DNA of 64,000 nucleotides from Symbiodinium natans (taxonomy: Eukaryota; Sar; Dinophyceae; Suessiales; Symbiodiniaceae): NCBI GenBank assembly GCA_905221605.1, contig CAJNDS010002182.1:250001-314000 (forward strand), read 5' to 3'. The position numbers and the translations under genes are program-made. Under the pieces are notes generated by a model. The model was not told where the DNA came from and did not search any database. It worked only from the letters and a program-made list of their open reading frames with translations. Below, piece after piece: positions 33,065-44,547 of the stretch. Within the stretch, counting starts at the first letter, position 1, and each line of letters starts with the position of its first letter.

Positions 33065-36000
33065 GAGAAGGCAGAAGCCGAGCGGCCAGCCTCCCAGAAC
33101 ATCGCTATGCATGGCATCTAAGATTAGAATCGAAAATGGTGCAGTTCCTAAGACGATCCTGAGAGTCCATCACCAAGTTGCCATGGAGCACTCGCCCTGC
33201 GTGTTGTGACTCAGGTCGTTCCGCCTCTCGTATCTTGTAAGTCTGTCCGCTTGCTTGTGATTGAGTCGTGGGTGCTCATGAGGGCCCTTCACTGCGGCCA
33301 AAGCCCGGGGTCTCAGGCTGCGCCAGGAGCGAGAGCGTGCAGAGCGAGAAGTGAAGATGGAGGCGCGGCAGCGTCTTCAGTGAATCCGGCCACACGAGGC
33401 TTTGTAAGGGATGGGTTGGGATGGGTTGTGCTTTATGTGACGCTCTCATAGGTAGTCAGCTGTAGACCTTGCCACAGCGCCGAGTGCCCCGAGTGCCCAG
33501 GCAGAGAAGAGACGTAAAGCCGAAGAGGCCCGGGAAACTCTGGAGTTCTGGCAGGCAGAGCACCTCAGGTTCCTTGTGTCACTGAGCGGCTGGTGTGGCT
33601 CTTGATCTAGAACCCTGTTATCTTCAGTGGATGCCCTTCCCACTTCAGCTGAGAAGCCTCATATTCCCTGAGTCATCCTGCGTCCTCCTGGGTATCAGCA
33701 GATCAAACGCTGGTGCATCATCCTTTGGCACACTGACAACCTGGATTCAACGTCACAGCTTTGAGGTATTCGCGGGCCAAGCATGCGCCTGAGCCCCACA
33801 TATCAGGCCTTACCCGAAAGGATGAGCCCTAAACCCCTTCAGCACCTCGACCCTCTAAAGCGCAAGGCCCTACGCCAAACTCTTCCGGAAAACCTCCCAA
33901 GCACCTTGAGCCTTAGAGCCCCCACACCTCCAAAACAGGCCGAGCGCCGGGAGAGGGAATGGCAGCAGCGTCAGCGGGAGGCGGCTCCAGGGATTTCGGA
34001 CTCCCTTTCGTTCAGAAGAATCCGAAGAGAGCTGTTTATGCATGATTGTAGTATATATATATATATGTATAGATAGATATATATATATATGTATCCATGA
34101 GGGGCTGCTTTGAGCTTTAGGGCGTGTCGGTAAAGCAAGTATCTGCAGAGAAAAAGTCCGGTTCGCGAGTTACATCTGCTGGACTCTGGGATAAATGGTC
34201 AATTCTCTAAGTCATGGTCCCTTTTTGGGTACCCTACAGAAGAGGGGCCGCCCTTTTTTTAAGGGCCCACAAGAGGGAAGACATTTTAGAGACGTGACCA
34301 AGTCGGTCAGGTTGTTTGACAGCGTTCCCCATTCGTGGGCTCCTCCCAGGAGCGTGAGTATGAAGAAGCTGCTCAGCGGAGCGCGGAGGCCGCGAGAGGG
34401 GTGGACAAGTCGTGGAGTCGTGTGCGCTTCTCTCCCCATACTGTTTTGCAGAGGTTTTTGTAGATAGGTAGAATCGATCCGCTCAAGAAGGGCTGTGCAC
34501 CTGTAAGCGGGCCCAGTTTCTAGTTCCAAGCTCTGTTCTTCTACCCCCAATTGAAAAAACAGGGAAGCGCGGGCGGTGCGGCTGCTGTCTTGGCCGACGC
34601 CGGTGTGAAAATGCTTCAGGGTGGGAGGCTTCGGCGATCAAGATCCCTGAGCGAGCAGCCAGTTGTGTCCTCCGCAGGAACAGGCAGCAGCCATGGCAAA
34701 GCTCCGCCGGGAAAAAGAGGAGGCCGACAAGGCGGTGGACAAGCATCGTGGCGCATGGCGGTAGAAGCCGGTTGAAATAGGCTACGAAGGTGGCCGGTGC
34801 TCAAGAAGGTCGCAGCATGTCGCAGCAAGCCTATACATATCTTGGTTCTCCGGCTTTCATAGCGTAGGCTGAATCTTCACAGCTGGACATGGCATCGCTC
34901 TCTTTCAGTGCAGCCATCTCCGGTCTCCAGGGGCGATGCGGCGATGCCTTAAGTTCTCATTTTAGGAGTTAGTGTTTGTTTGGTCGCATGAAGCTTGGCA
35001 GATGGAAGCTGAACGACAGCGTCGCCGAGAGGAGGAAGAGCGGCAAGTCCGCACTCAGCAAAGGTTCATCATGGTTCCAATTTAAGTCGGAATTGTTCGT
35101 GTAGGAACAATCATGCGCATGTCCCAGAGGTGGCTTTTCCGTCATCGCTTTGGTGGATGCATGTGCCTTACCCACACTGCTCCCAGGCAAGCAGAGATTG
35201 AACGACGCGCGGAAGAACTAAAGGAACGGCGCAAGCGAGAAGAGGATGTGAGGGGGTTGCCTAGATCCCCTCTACAAATGCGAAGCAAATGTCCTGTAGC
35301 GACCCTGTGCCGACTTGCAAAACAGCGCTGGCCTTTCGACATGTCAACTCCCGGTTAGTAGCGCCCGTTGCTGCCTGTTGGTAAAAAGCAAGCAGAAACT
35401 GGCAACAAGCTCCTTTGTTTGTTTTGTCTTCCTGCTCTCTGAGCATGCGTCACTGGTGAGTCGTCCAGCCTGTGTTTTCCGATCTGCCCGTTGACTTGTT
35501 ATGAGTTTCTCGTGTTTCATCTCTTTTGTATCGGATATTCCCGACCCCCTCCCCCCTGGCGACTCAAGATGTAAAAGTGTTCTGTCCATTCTGCCGAGCC
35601 TAAGCTGAAGACCGTGGAGCCATCTTGAAAAAATCTGTGCAGGAGGAGCGACGAAGAGAGGATGAGGCCATGAGGAGGCCTTGCTCAGAACGCTTGGACT
35701 GGGGATTGATATGGTAGCAGTAATCTGCAAGCGCATCCTGAATGATGCTTCCTCGTGATCCTTATTGTATTGCTACTGGTAACTTACAATTGTGTGCAGC
35801 AGCTGCCATGGGACAGAGGCCAAGCACCCGAATCAACCTGGCAAAGCCTTGACAAGTGGACCAACTTGGGCCGGAATGATGGAGAACATGACAAAGCCCT
35901 CCAGCCATGCGACAGGCTGGAAGAGGAAGTGCGACAAGCAGAAGAGGACCCGTCCAAGGCATTAGGTGTAACGGTGCAATATTTGTGTCTCGCGTCTCAC

Positions 36001-36939
36001 AGTGGGGTGCTACGTTGCTGCTACATCAGGCGTTGCAGAAACGAGGTTTGGAAACTGTGACGCACCTGGTTGCCAAAGGGATGTGAGGAGACTCTGCCAT
36101 TATTCAAGGACAACCACTCTCCCGTGCCACGTGTAAAGCCCTCACCACAAAAACCCCGGTCAAAAACCCAGAGGAAGCCCTGCGACTGGAGCAGCAGCAG
36201 CTTCGGGAGGCGGAGGAGACCCTCATAGTGTGTCGTATGTCGCAGGTATGCAAAAGGCAGCTTTTGAGATGTGGTTTACAGCATTGAAAGGGGGCTCTTC
36301 GCATGCTGCTGTCGACTTTTGAAGCGTACGTCGAAGTTCACACTAGGTCGCTAGCACGATGGACACACTGGAACCGGTTTCCAAAGTTTCAAGCGTCCCA
36401 AGTGTCCAAGGTATCCATCCTACTACAACAAAATCCCTTCCACAGCTCTTGAACCCGAAGCTCTTCCATTCTCCTTGGCACTCCACCACAGCGACTGCGC
36501 ACTTTGGCCATGGACTTGGCCTTGGCGCTCACCAGCCCTCGGCGCCGGCCGCAAGTCGAGGCATGGGCTATGGGGCTACCGAGAAGAAGGGTCAGGATGT
36601 GTCAGGGTCAAACCGGGCCTCCGGGGTTATTCGGTTGTTCCCTGTTGTGCCGAGAAGCAGATGGGCCGTTTGCAAGGTGCAGTGGTGCTTGTACCGAGTG
36701 TGCTGTTGTCATGAGTTCCTGCGCCGAGGAGCATGCACCGCACAACTGCACCATAGGACCATAGAAAGGGAAAGTACCTGGCAGCATAGGCATATGTCGA
36801 GCTGGCCTAGTCATCCTTAAAATTGCCACTCGAAGCATGCGCCCCATGTCCGAACAGGAAGCGCTGGGGCTGCTGAAGTCCCTCAAAACGGGGGACCTTC
36901 CAAAGAAGGCGGCCTCCTTCTTTGCAAAAAAATTGCACC
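33065..36939 (+). CDS. Coiled-coil micro-exon chain (E/R/Q-rich), unknown protein
   Basis: At least eleven small exons encode one kind of E/R/K/Q-rich helix: 33327-33362 (ERERAEREVKME), 33501-33527 (AEKRRKAEE), 33939-33980 (AERREREWQQRQRE), 34350-34388 (EREYEEAAQRSAE), 34678-34722 (EQAAAMAKLRREKEE), 35002-35042 (MEAERQRRREEEER), 35187-35244 (QAEIERRAEELKERRKREE), 35643-35674 (EERRREDEAM), 35916-35946 (LEEEVRQAEE), 36174-36209 (EALRLEQQQLRE) and 36858-36939 (EALGLLKSLKTGDLPKKAAS). A weaker first exon is near 33065. Phases agree where tested: 35002-35042 ends with two bases that the leading G of 35187 completes, and likewise 35674 with 35916. Donors are GC (including one GCAAGT), GA and one canonical GTGAGT. 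A long rod-like coiled-coil protein is likely; its identity is not recognised. Confidence 0.6.
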
Positions 36940-37019
36940 GTGAGTACGGCCAGGGTGACTCCGATGCTAATGGTTGTCTCCAAACCTGTCAGTTTTTGCA
37001 GCTGGTTGCTTTTTGAAGG

Positions 37020-38240
37020 CCCGAGTGCTGGTGACGTTGGTGCAGCAGCTGCTGCCACCCCTATGGGCCAAGGGCTTAGCTGCCACGAGCCCAAGGCTAT
37101 CACGGCTCTGACCTCTGACTCATTTCTGAGCCTGACCGAGGCGCCACGAACACTCTCCGCTCAGCTCTGGCAGGGCATCCGACGCCCATTGGCGCTCGAG
37201 TGGGCGCAGGCCATGGGTCTTCTCAAATTGTTCCCTGCCGTGTTTCACTGGTACCTGATGCAAGCTCATGATGCCCAAGTCATGAGCAACGTCTTCCCCT
37301 TCGCCCCTTCAAAACTGCATGCTATTACAATTGTTAAGCCCTGCCCCCCTGGCCCAGCGACACTCTTCCAGAATCCTGTCAGGACAACGCTGGAAACTGC
37401 GACGCCAGCCTCGAGGACCCAGCATCACCGAGACTCTGCGGGGTATGTTGGGATCTCGAGTTGGGATCACGTGAGAAGCTAAGGCACGTTACTTGTCGCA
37501 GTTTAGCCGTTTAGCATGTATGTAACAAGGCAACATTCTAAGGCAGGTAGCACCTGCGCTTAGTATATGAGACCTCGAAGCTGCTCTCCGGAAAGAGGAG
37601 GGTACTGCGCGCTTCAAGGAGACGTAGGCTTAAAGGAAGGTTGTTGCCTTTGTTGCCCATTCCAGCTCTAGCCAACTTGAAGTGCCACTCTTGCAGGCCA
37701 ACTGTGGCGAAACGGTGGCTGTGATGTGAAGCTTGAGATGTTTGCTTCGGGCGCAGATTGTGCACTTTCTTCCTGGATGCGGTCCAGGCTTCACCCTTTT
37801 GGACAACTTGAGGATCCCCAGACCGCCTGTAGAGGAAGGACGAGGACCTTTCTACGGCATCGTAGAAGGCCCGCACCTGGATGTTTGGTAGGTGCACCGT
37901 CGTGCGAGTGCGCGGATGCACGAGGGGCTTGGGCTCCTGCCCGGTGCAGATCTGGACACTGGACGCTGGAATTCGGGTGCGTTAAGAAGGTGGGACTGAT
38001 TTTTGCGGTTGAAGGGCTTCAACCGACGTTCCACCACTCGGTTCTCTGGCCGTTGCTGGCCCCCAAAGAAGTGCGAGGGTGGAAAGGAGGCCCCAATGAT
38101 TGTCAGACTTTAAGTTCCTGTTGCCATGAACCTGAAAGAATGATCACGGGTGCACCTACTGGATACTCCATGTCTTGCCTCCTGCCGACAGGAGCCCGCG
38201 CATCCAATCAGCAGATGGCATGTTGGTGAGCAGGTAGATC
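37020..38240. other. Unresolved stretch with a long unsupported frame
   Basis: A 186-residue frame (36922-37482, +) covers part of this stretch. Its composition is not clearly coding and it overlaps the canonical donor at 36940, so it is not called a gene. Parts may be exonic, for example LALEWAQAMGLLKLF near 37195. No other exon was supported up to 38,310. Confidence 0.3.
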
Positions 38241-38312
38241 CTTGGCAAGAACCGGACAGGGCTTTGATGGGAAAGTGCGCAAGCTAGATCCACCTCTCAA
38301 CTGGCTGCAGAG

Positions 38313-38478
38313 GATCGCCTCGTTGACGACTTTGCCAACATGTGGATTGGGGCTGTCATCCAGGCCCTGTAATGTTTCCCAACTTCTACACGCCAGCCTG
38401 TCCTCATCTGACCAGGCTGTTCACCCTGGTGACCTGTACGACATTGTTTACGTTGACACGGGCGCGGCTCTGAGAAAG
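38313..38478 (+). CDS. Two exons with Agenet/Tudor-like segment
   Basis: Exon 38313-38363 (AG|G acceptor, phase 0, GC donor) reads DRLVDDFANMWIGAVIQ. Exon 38416-38478 (AG|G acceptor, GTAACA donor, phase 0) reads AVHPGDLYDIVYVDTGAALR plus K. Joined, they give W-x-G-V-I-x-x-V-H-P-x-x-x-YDI-x-Y-x-D, the pattern of small beta-barrel Agenet/Tudor-like domains that bind methylated or nucleic-acid partners. This is pattern recognition from memory, not a search. A continuation near 38521 (VRDVRF) is possible. It probably belongs to the same transcription unit as the coiled-coil exons upstream (inference from strand and splice style). Confidence 0.5.
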
Positions 38479-38734
38479 GTAACAGTGAACTTGAGGATCC
38501 CCTTCTTCATGGCAACAGAGGTGAGGGATGTAAGGTTCACGAAGCTGTGGTCCCCGGGATGTCTACACAAACGTTGCTGCAATGGAACCTGTCTGCAACC
38601 TTGCCTACTGTAATTACATGGACGTAACCAGTCGCAGTCCTGAACAAGACAGAGCGAGGCAGCTAGAAACTCCATAGGCTTCTGGCAGGGTGATCACGGA
38701 AGTCGCTCGTAGGAGTGTCAAAGCACGCTACCCT

Positions 38735-38800
38735 AAACCAAAATCCCAATCCCTAAACCCTAAACCCTATAAACCCCAAACCCTAAACCCAAAACCACAA
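38735..38800. repeat. CCCTAAACC interstitial repeats
   Basis: Imperfect CCCTAAACCCTATAAACCCC units, part of the interstitial telomere-type series. Further CCC/CCCCAAA-rich sequence at 39,040-39,420 makes proline-rich frames with no exon support. A 17-bp direct repeat (GATTCTGCCATGCTCCT type) is at about 39,707-39,740. Confidence 0.65.
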
Positions 38801-40118
38801 CTTAAGCTTGCGCTCTGGGCATGTTTCGGTTGAGGTGCCTTGGAGTTGAACGTGGAGGCATGCCGTGTTGGCTTTGGGGGGTGTTTGGCTCCTGCAGTAG
38901 AACGTGGAAGTCTTAGAGCCTGCTGGCAGATTTGCGACGGGCGAAGGGCTGACCCAGTTCGCTCCATGTCCCGAAACAGCCCGTCATCCAGACAGCTCGG
39001 CATGTTTCCAGCCCACCGTTGCGCAAGCACGTTATGGTACGTTTCAGGGAACCCACCCCCATTACACGGATGGACCGGACTGTGCCCCCCCGTCCCGAAG
39101 CCCCAGAATCCAGAACCCTAGAATGCACGAACTTCTCCCTCTGACACGCCCCCGAAATGCCCAGAATGCAGCCCTTTGAGTCTCTGTAGGTGGGATCCTT
39201 CCAGCATCTAATGTCCGAAGTCCGAACCCAACTCCACACCCGAAAAAACGCCAACTCCCAAGCCCACCCTCAGCTTAGCCTAGGAAACCCTCAGGCCTCC
39301 CTCCCCCCCAAGAAAAACCTGGAGCCCCAACAACTAACTCCCCCCCCCCCCCCTTCCCAAAAAAAAAAGGCACCTGGTGCCCTAAGAACTAACAAACCCA
39401 TCAAAACCCCAGCCTGAAGGCCGACGAGCTCCGACGTCGCTGTGTGCCGTGCCCACTAGGCCTCCAAGAAGTATGAAATCCGCCCTGTCGAGGGGTTCAG
39501 TAGGGCTCCGTCGGTTCTTTAGGTGGGGGTGGGGTACTGGTGAGGGAAATAGATCTGTCTGTGGGGTTTTGGGGAGCATGTCAACAACGGTTTAGTTGAA
39601 AAGGAAGGACAGCTTCTCTCTCCATGCTCTGAAAGACTGTGTAGGGGTCAGACAGTTGTCTTAGGGATTTGGAGGCTTGTTGGCCTTTCATGTCAAGGGT
39701 CTTGCTCCTTGATTCTGCCATGCTCCTTGATTCTGCCATGCTTTTGGAGGGTTTGTTTTGACCTTACGGGTAACCAAACGTTCAGACTAGGGCAAAGAAG
39801 GGTGGCTATAAACCTTTCACTGAAGACTTGCCATGCGCTGTTGCCTTTTCGCTTGTCGAAGCAACAAGGTGAATATATTTTGGAACGCTCCCGAACATAC
39901 CCCAGTCAGCGCATGCTTTCCAACTGTGTGCCCCTCGCCCTTGCAGGAATGGAGCTCTGGGAGCTTTTGTGTAGTTTTGCCAGCAATGGCCCGGAACTTA
40001 AACACAACCGTGTGAAGGGTCGTTGATCCAACGCCGACTGCCCTGTGTCAGGAGATGTGCATTGTGCTGGGATTGAATGCGAAGAGTGGCGCTTAGGCAC
40101 AGAGCTATGTGCCCTCAG

Positions 40119-41161
40119 CCGGGTGGAACGTGCCGCGCGGGCTGCCGCTGAGCGAGATGCCCAGGCCAGGGATAAGCTGGTCAGCAATGGCTGTGCATCG
40201 CTCTCTGCCGTCTTTGGTTGTGAAAATTTGCATGTTTGCATTGGCTTCAGACGTAAGGCAGAGTCAAAACATCATCGCATCATCGCAGGTATTGTGGAGT
40301 ATCCTCTACCATAGCAACTTCGGGCGCTGCGGAAGCCGCTGCGGCTTGGAGAGACCCGGACAGGCCAAGAACTTGCCCAAGATCCGTTTTACTCAGCTCA
40401 CCTTGCGAACCCCAAGTTCCAAAGCTCCAATGCAACAACCCAACTCAACAACCCAAACCACCACTTACAACCACTTACAATCGAAAATAGTGCAGGCCGA
40501 CCTGATGCGGGCGCGGCCCGCTGCAGCCGCTTGCCGCGCCGTTTGTGCGGACCCGGCCCAAAGCCCGCTTCCCCGCCAGCGACTTCCCTGGAAGGAGCCA
40601 GTGCCTGGCACAGGCAGATGTACCGATAGCTGAGGGGCTTGCTTGTTACCAGATGGTGTAGAGTAAGGCATTGCTAGCCAGGGCGTAGGCAGCTTGAGAG
40701 TAGTTTTGTTCTTGCTTGGAGGACACGACGTCGGCAGCACACCAATCCCGCACCAAGAAGCCTTGTTGTTCTCACGCTTGGTGTAGGTTTGTTAGAATTT
40801 AGCTCAGCTATTCTGATTTGCCTGGGTCTCCAGCAATCCTCGCTTGGGACGCCGCAGAGAAGGCTGCAGAAGTGCATCTTCTTTAGGATGAGAATAAAGT
40901 TGTTCTCGCCCTGGTCGCGACCAGAAAGAACGAGAGCAAGACACATCTGCTAAGTGTGAAGGTCTGCACCAAATCCGAAAGTGCAACCGTAGGCCCGAAA
41001 AACCCCCACAAGGGGAACACCGCAGAAGTCCCAAGAAGCCCTAAACCCTAAACCCGAAACCCTAAACCCTAAACCCTAAAGCCTCGGCAGGAGAAGTATG
41101 CGGAGCGCTTCGCGGACCTGCGCCGCGAGCGCCTGCAGCAGAAGCTCCTCCTTCCAGGCCT
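40119..41161 (+). CDS. Coiled-coil micro-exons, continuation of chain
   Basis: Candidate exons are about 40119-40164 (RVERAARAAAERDAQ, donor GC), 40496 onward (ADLMRARPAAAA, donor uncertain) and 41091 to about 41156 (EKYAERFADLRRERLQQKLL, AG|G acceptor, GC donor). A phase-0 frame from 41565 (APPLAPKAAAARTWTAGSAS) could be another. The 41091 exon is directly preceded by CCCTAAACCCTAAA repeats and followed by GGGTTTAGGG repeats in the same intron context. Helical, charged composition matches the 33-37 kb chain. Confidence 0.42.
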
Positions 41162-41300
41162 CCTGAGCTTTCTGTTTGAGGCTCCTCTGCTTTGGGGTCT
41201 GGGATCAGAGGGTTTCGGGTTTCGGGTTTAGGGTTTATATGAGGGTTTAGGGTTTAGGGTTTGGGGTTTAGGCGGTTTGGGGTTTATAGGGTGTAGAGGG
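41037..41300. repeat. Telomere-type repeats flanking an exon, both orientations
   Basis: CCCTAAACCCGAAACCCTAAA units occupy about 41037-41080 and GGGTTTAGGGTTTGGGG units about 41215-41285. The coiled-coil exon 41091-41156 lies between them. A (C/T)AAACCCATATAAAC variant follows at 41,445-41,545. Confidence 0.8.
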
Positions 41301-42748
41301 ATACAGGGGCTTCGGGCTGAATCCGGTGGAGGCCAGACAGTCTTGGGATACCGTGTGCATACCCGAAACCCCCTCGAAACCCCGTTCGTTGGCCACTCCG
41401 TGCAGCCTGAGCCCTAGCTAACATCTAACCTTACAGCCCTCAAAACCTATAAACCCATATTCGTAAACCCGTGTAAACCCATATAAACACGTCTAAGCCC
41501 ATATAAACTCATTTAAACCCATAGAAACCCTTACAAACCCTACAAACCCTGAACTGTCTTCCAGGCGCCCCCGTTGGCACCAAAGGCCGCAGCAGCCAGG
41601 ACTTGGACGGCCGGCTCCGCTTCGGAAAGGCCGGGGGCCTTGATCCGAGGGAGCAAGAGGGAGCTGCTGGGTTCAGGGGCCTTTTAGGGCCCTTGAGGGA
41701 TCTTCTGGAGCTGAGAACTTGGGCACGTATTGGGCCGGGAGGCACAGGAGCCTCGTAGTACATAAGGCTCCTGGGCCTTTGAGAGCCCAAGTGGGGCAAG
41801 CGCTGCTTGGAATCAGAATGTTCATCGTTCACCATCGGGTCCAAATGACTGCTGCTGGCTTCAACAGTAATCATTCTTCATGGCAGCTTGAAAGGATTCT
41901 GTTCTCCAGGCTACTCGTAGCGGTGACGCACTGTACGCAGGCTTTGCATACCAGAACTGCTTTCACGAACTGTCTCCTTTGGCACAGCAGCGAGATTCAA
42001 GCAACCTTGTATCAAGGACGCCCTTCGTGGCAGTGCCTTGGTGGCAACGAGTATGGTAGCTCAGTGTGACCAACTATAGTATGCATGAGAACCCGAAGCA
42101 CACTTTGCACTCGAGCGCTTTTCAGGGCGAAGTCCAAGTCAGGTCAAAGCCTGAAAGCCTACAATGAGAATCGTGGCAAAGCGGAACCCAGGATCTACAA
42201 GTCGTTTCCGAAACTGTCGGTTCTGCGTCCTGGATGCCATGTTCTTTAAAGGGAGAGGCGGTCACCTCTCGTGTTGGAATCGGAGCGCAGAGAGCCCCAG
42301 TATAAGTGAGTAGCTAGCTAGCAAGGGCAAGTACGACATCCCCCACACTTCCACGTCAGACGGCATTTTTCTTGGCGTCGACTGATCTGGTGGCAAGTCC
42401 ACAAGTATGAGCGGAGCCCGGGTGGGACTAGAGATGTGGTTGTCATCCATAGCTTCGGACCACACTGCTGAGACTGTACATGGATCACGAAGTACAGGAA
42501 GCTAGCTACCTTGCACACAGAGATGGCTATGCAACCGCGAAGCCGGCCACCAGCAGGGAGGACTTTACTTGGCGGGGCGCAGCCATCTCTGATGAAGTTC
42601 TTAGTCATCAGACGGCCAGCCTTCGCGAACAACACGCCCGCTGGGGACCTGGGGAAGAATGCACGAAAGCCACCACTTTCACGCTTTCCCATGACTATCA
42701 CACTGTGGCACCATATCTACCACCAGTCTCTGCACCTACCGCGCTGTG

Positions 42749-42892
42749 ATGCCATATTATGCCATATTCAAGCCCGATGACACAGTTGATCTCTTGACGC
42801 CGCCCAAAAAGAAGCGACGTGGGCCTGGAGCAGCATCGTCAGCCCCAGCGCCAAAGCGGACACTGGGATCAAGGCTACAAAAATTAGATTAG
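42749..42892 (+). CDS. Probable C-terminal exon or 47-aa ORF with PPKKKRR motif
   Basis: The frame ATG CCA TAT TAT ... GAT TAG encodes YAIFKPDDTVDLLTPPKKKR followed by RGPGAASSAPAPKR and ends LQKLD-stop. The composition is coding-like. The PPKKKRR cluster is a good candidate monopartite nuclear localisation signal. It is more likely the last exon of the upstream + strand chain than a separate gene. It could instead be a short independent ORF starting at the ATG. Confidence 0.45.
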   Translation: MPYYAIFKPDDTVDLLTPPKKKRRGPGAASSAPAPKRTLGSRLQKLD

Positions 42893-42904
42893 AGTTTGCC
42901 TTGG

Positions 42905-42995
42905 GGCCTGGGTCGAAGGCCTAACAGACACATGGCCCGGGTCGAAGGCCTAACAAGCATGATGGCCTGGGTCGAAGGCCATGACCCAGGCCATC
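42905..42995. repeat. Three ~30-bp repeats ending in an inverted copy
   Basis: GGCCTGGGTCGAAGGCC recurs about every 30 bp at 42905, 42934 and 42964. The last copy runs directly into the reverse-complementary GGCCATGACCCAGGCC, giving a short hairpin. It lies about 15 nt after the stop of the ORF ending at 42892. Confidence 0.8.
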
Positions 42996-42999
42996 GTGC

Positions 43000-44330
43000 G
43001 AGGTGAGCAAAAAATCATGAAGACATTCTTGACAAGCAAGTTGTTTAGTGGATATCTTGGGCTTGTATCTATGTTCTAGACAAAGATACTGACGGTTCTC
43101 AATATGATGTCATCCCTATCACGGTGCTAGATATCTCAGTGCGACCTTCTAGGAAGCCAGGCTTTCCGGATGCCTTCCTTGAGTCTACAGGGGCTCTTAG
43201 CAGTTACCATCCATGCTTCGGTTCCTTCTCTCAAGAAGAGTGGCGGACATGCCCGTGGCCTAAACACCCAGGTGTTTACGACCCGATGCTGGGGAAGATG
43301 GTCTCTGAGGATGGAGGTGAACATGGCAAAGTCTTCATCAGTCGGGGCCGGACGACATTTGCCCACTAGTGCCTCTGCAGCGAGTAGAGCTGTGTAGAGT
43401 GCTGCAGGCTCTACCAATGAAGAGAAATAGTTTCCAGAGTGCCAGCGGAGTATACCACAGTAAAACGACCTATTGTACAGGATACGCAGAACTGGAGTAG
43501 TCTTTCTACTTTACTGTAGAATACTACCATGTGAAATCAAGTGCATGAGTCTTTGTCAAAGTTACGCTGCTCAGAAGGCATGGTGGCCCAGTTGTACAAA
43601 TCGGGAAGGTGTCTCCGCAGCAGAGTCGAAACTGACAACAAGTCCGCCACAGCAAGCTTGCTACCACATATTCTCACTCGAGACATCTTCGCCTTTCTTT
43701 TCCGCGACACTTCCGAATAGAACCATCATTCGTGCTACTGGTGCCTCCTTATCATCTCTTATCAGGTCTAAAACGGTTTCATGCGCGCTGATGCAGAGGA
43801 AGTGTTGCTTTAAGCTTGCACCGAGAGCACCCAGCGTTTTCTGGGTCAACGTGTGGCCTGGAGGGCAGGTGAGCGGGTTGGGAGATGGGGGCAAGGGGTT
43901 CAGGGTGTGTCCATGGTGCCCACGCGCCCCCTCAAGGCTCTTTCGTAGAAGCTTGAGAGTCGCAATTGAGCAGCAGGTCCTTGAAAGTCTTTTGACCCTT
44001 CAATCCTTCATACACGGCACTCCCCCTTCGCTTTGCACCGCTAGCTGTCAAAGCTCGCCAGACTTCCAGATCTAATCTGCAACTTAGTGGTGAGAGAACG
44101 ATTCCAGTTTGCTGTTCGGTTGTAGCAGCTTAACCCCCGAGGCCCCATGGGTCAATATGCAACACGGATGCTTGCAGCTCTTTGCTTCGTAGACCTCAGG
44201 CCCAACGTACAAATTGAGTTAATAATGAAGGTGCCGAATTGCAATAAGCCCTAAACCCTATAAACCCTACAAACCCAAAAACGCCATTAACCCTTTCAAA
44301 CCTATAAGCCCTATGTATGTAGGACCTTTA
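43000..44330. other. No supported gene; repeat district begins at its end
   Basis: The 200-residue frame at 43473-44075 and frames opposite it lack coding-like composition. CCCTAAACCCTATAAACC units occur at 44,250-44,275. Confidence 0.45.
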
Positions 44331-44349
44331 GGGTCTATGTGAGTATTCT

Positions 44350-44545
44350 CTTTCGGGTAGCAGTAGTAGCAGTAATTGCAGTACTAATAGTAGCAGTAGT
44401 ACTACTTTACTAGTACTAGTGCTAGTAGTACTAGTACTAGTACTGGTAAAGGAACTAGTACGCGTACTAGTACTAGTAGTACTACTAGTACTACTAGTAG
44501 TACTAGTACTACTAGTACTAGTACTACTATTACTAGTACTAGGGC
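44350..44545. repeat. Self-complementary ACTAGT/AGTACT array
   Basis: About 200 nt of overlapping AGTACT, ACTAGT and CTAGTAC elements, all palindromic, with ACTAGTACGCGTACTAGT forming an 18-bp perfect palindrome near 44455-44473. Frames here (Ser/Thr-rich) are artefacts. Confidence 0.95.
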
Positions 44546-44547
44546 TC

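Noticed and set aside
43473-44075. 200-aa ORF on + strand
   Set aside because: The amino-acid composition is unlike coding sequence, there is no motif, and the opposite strand is equally open over part of it.
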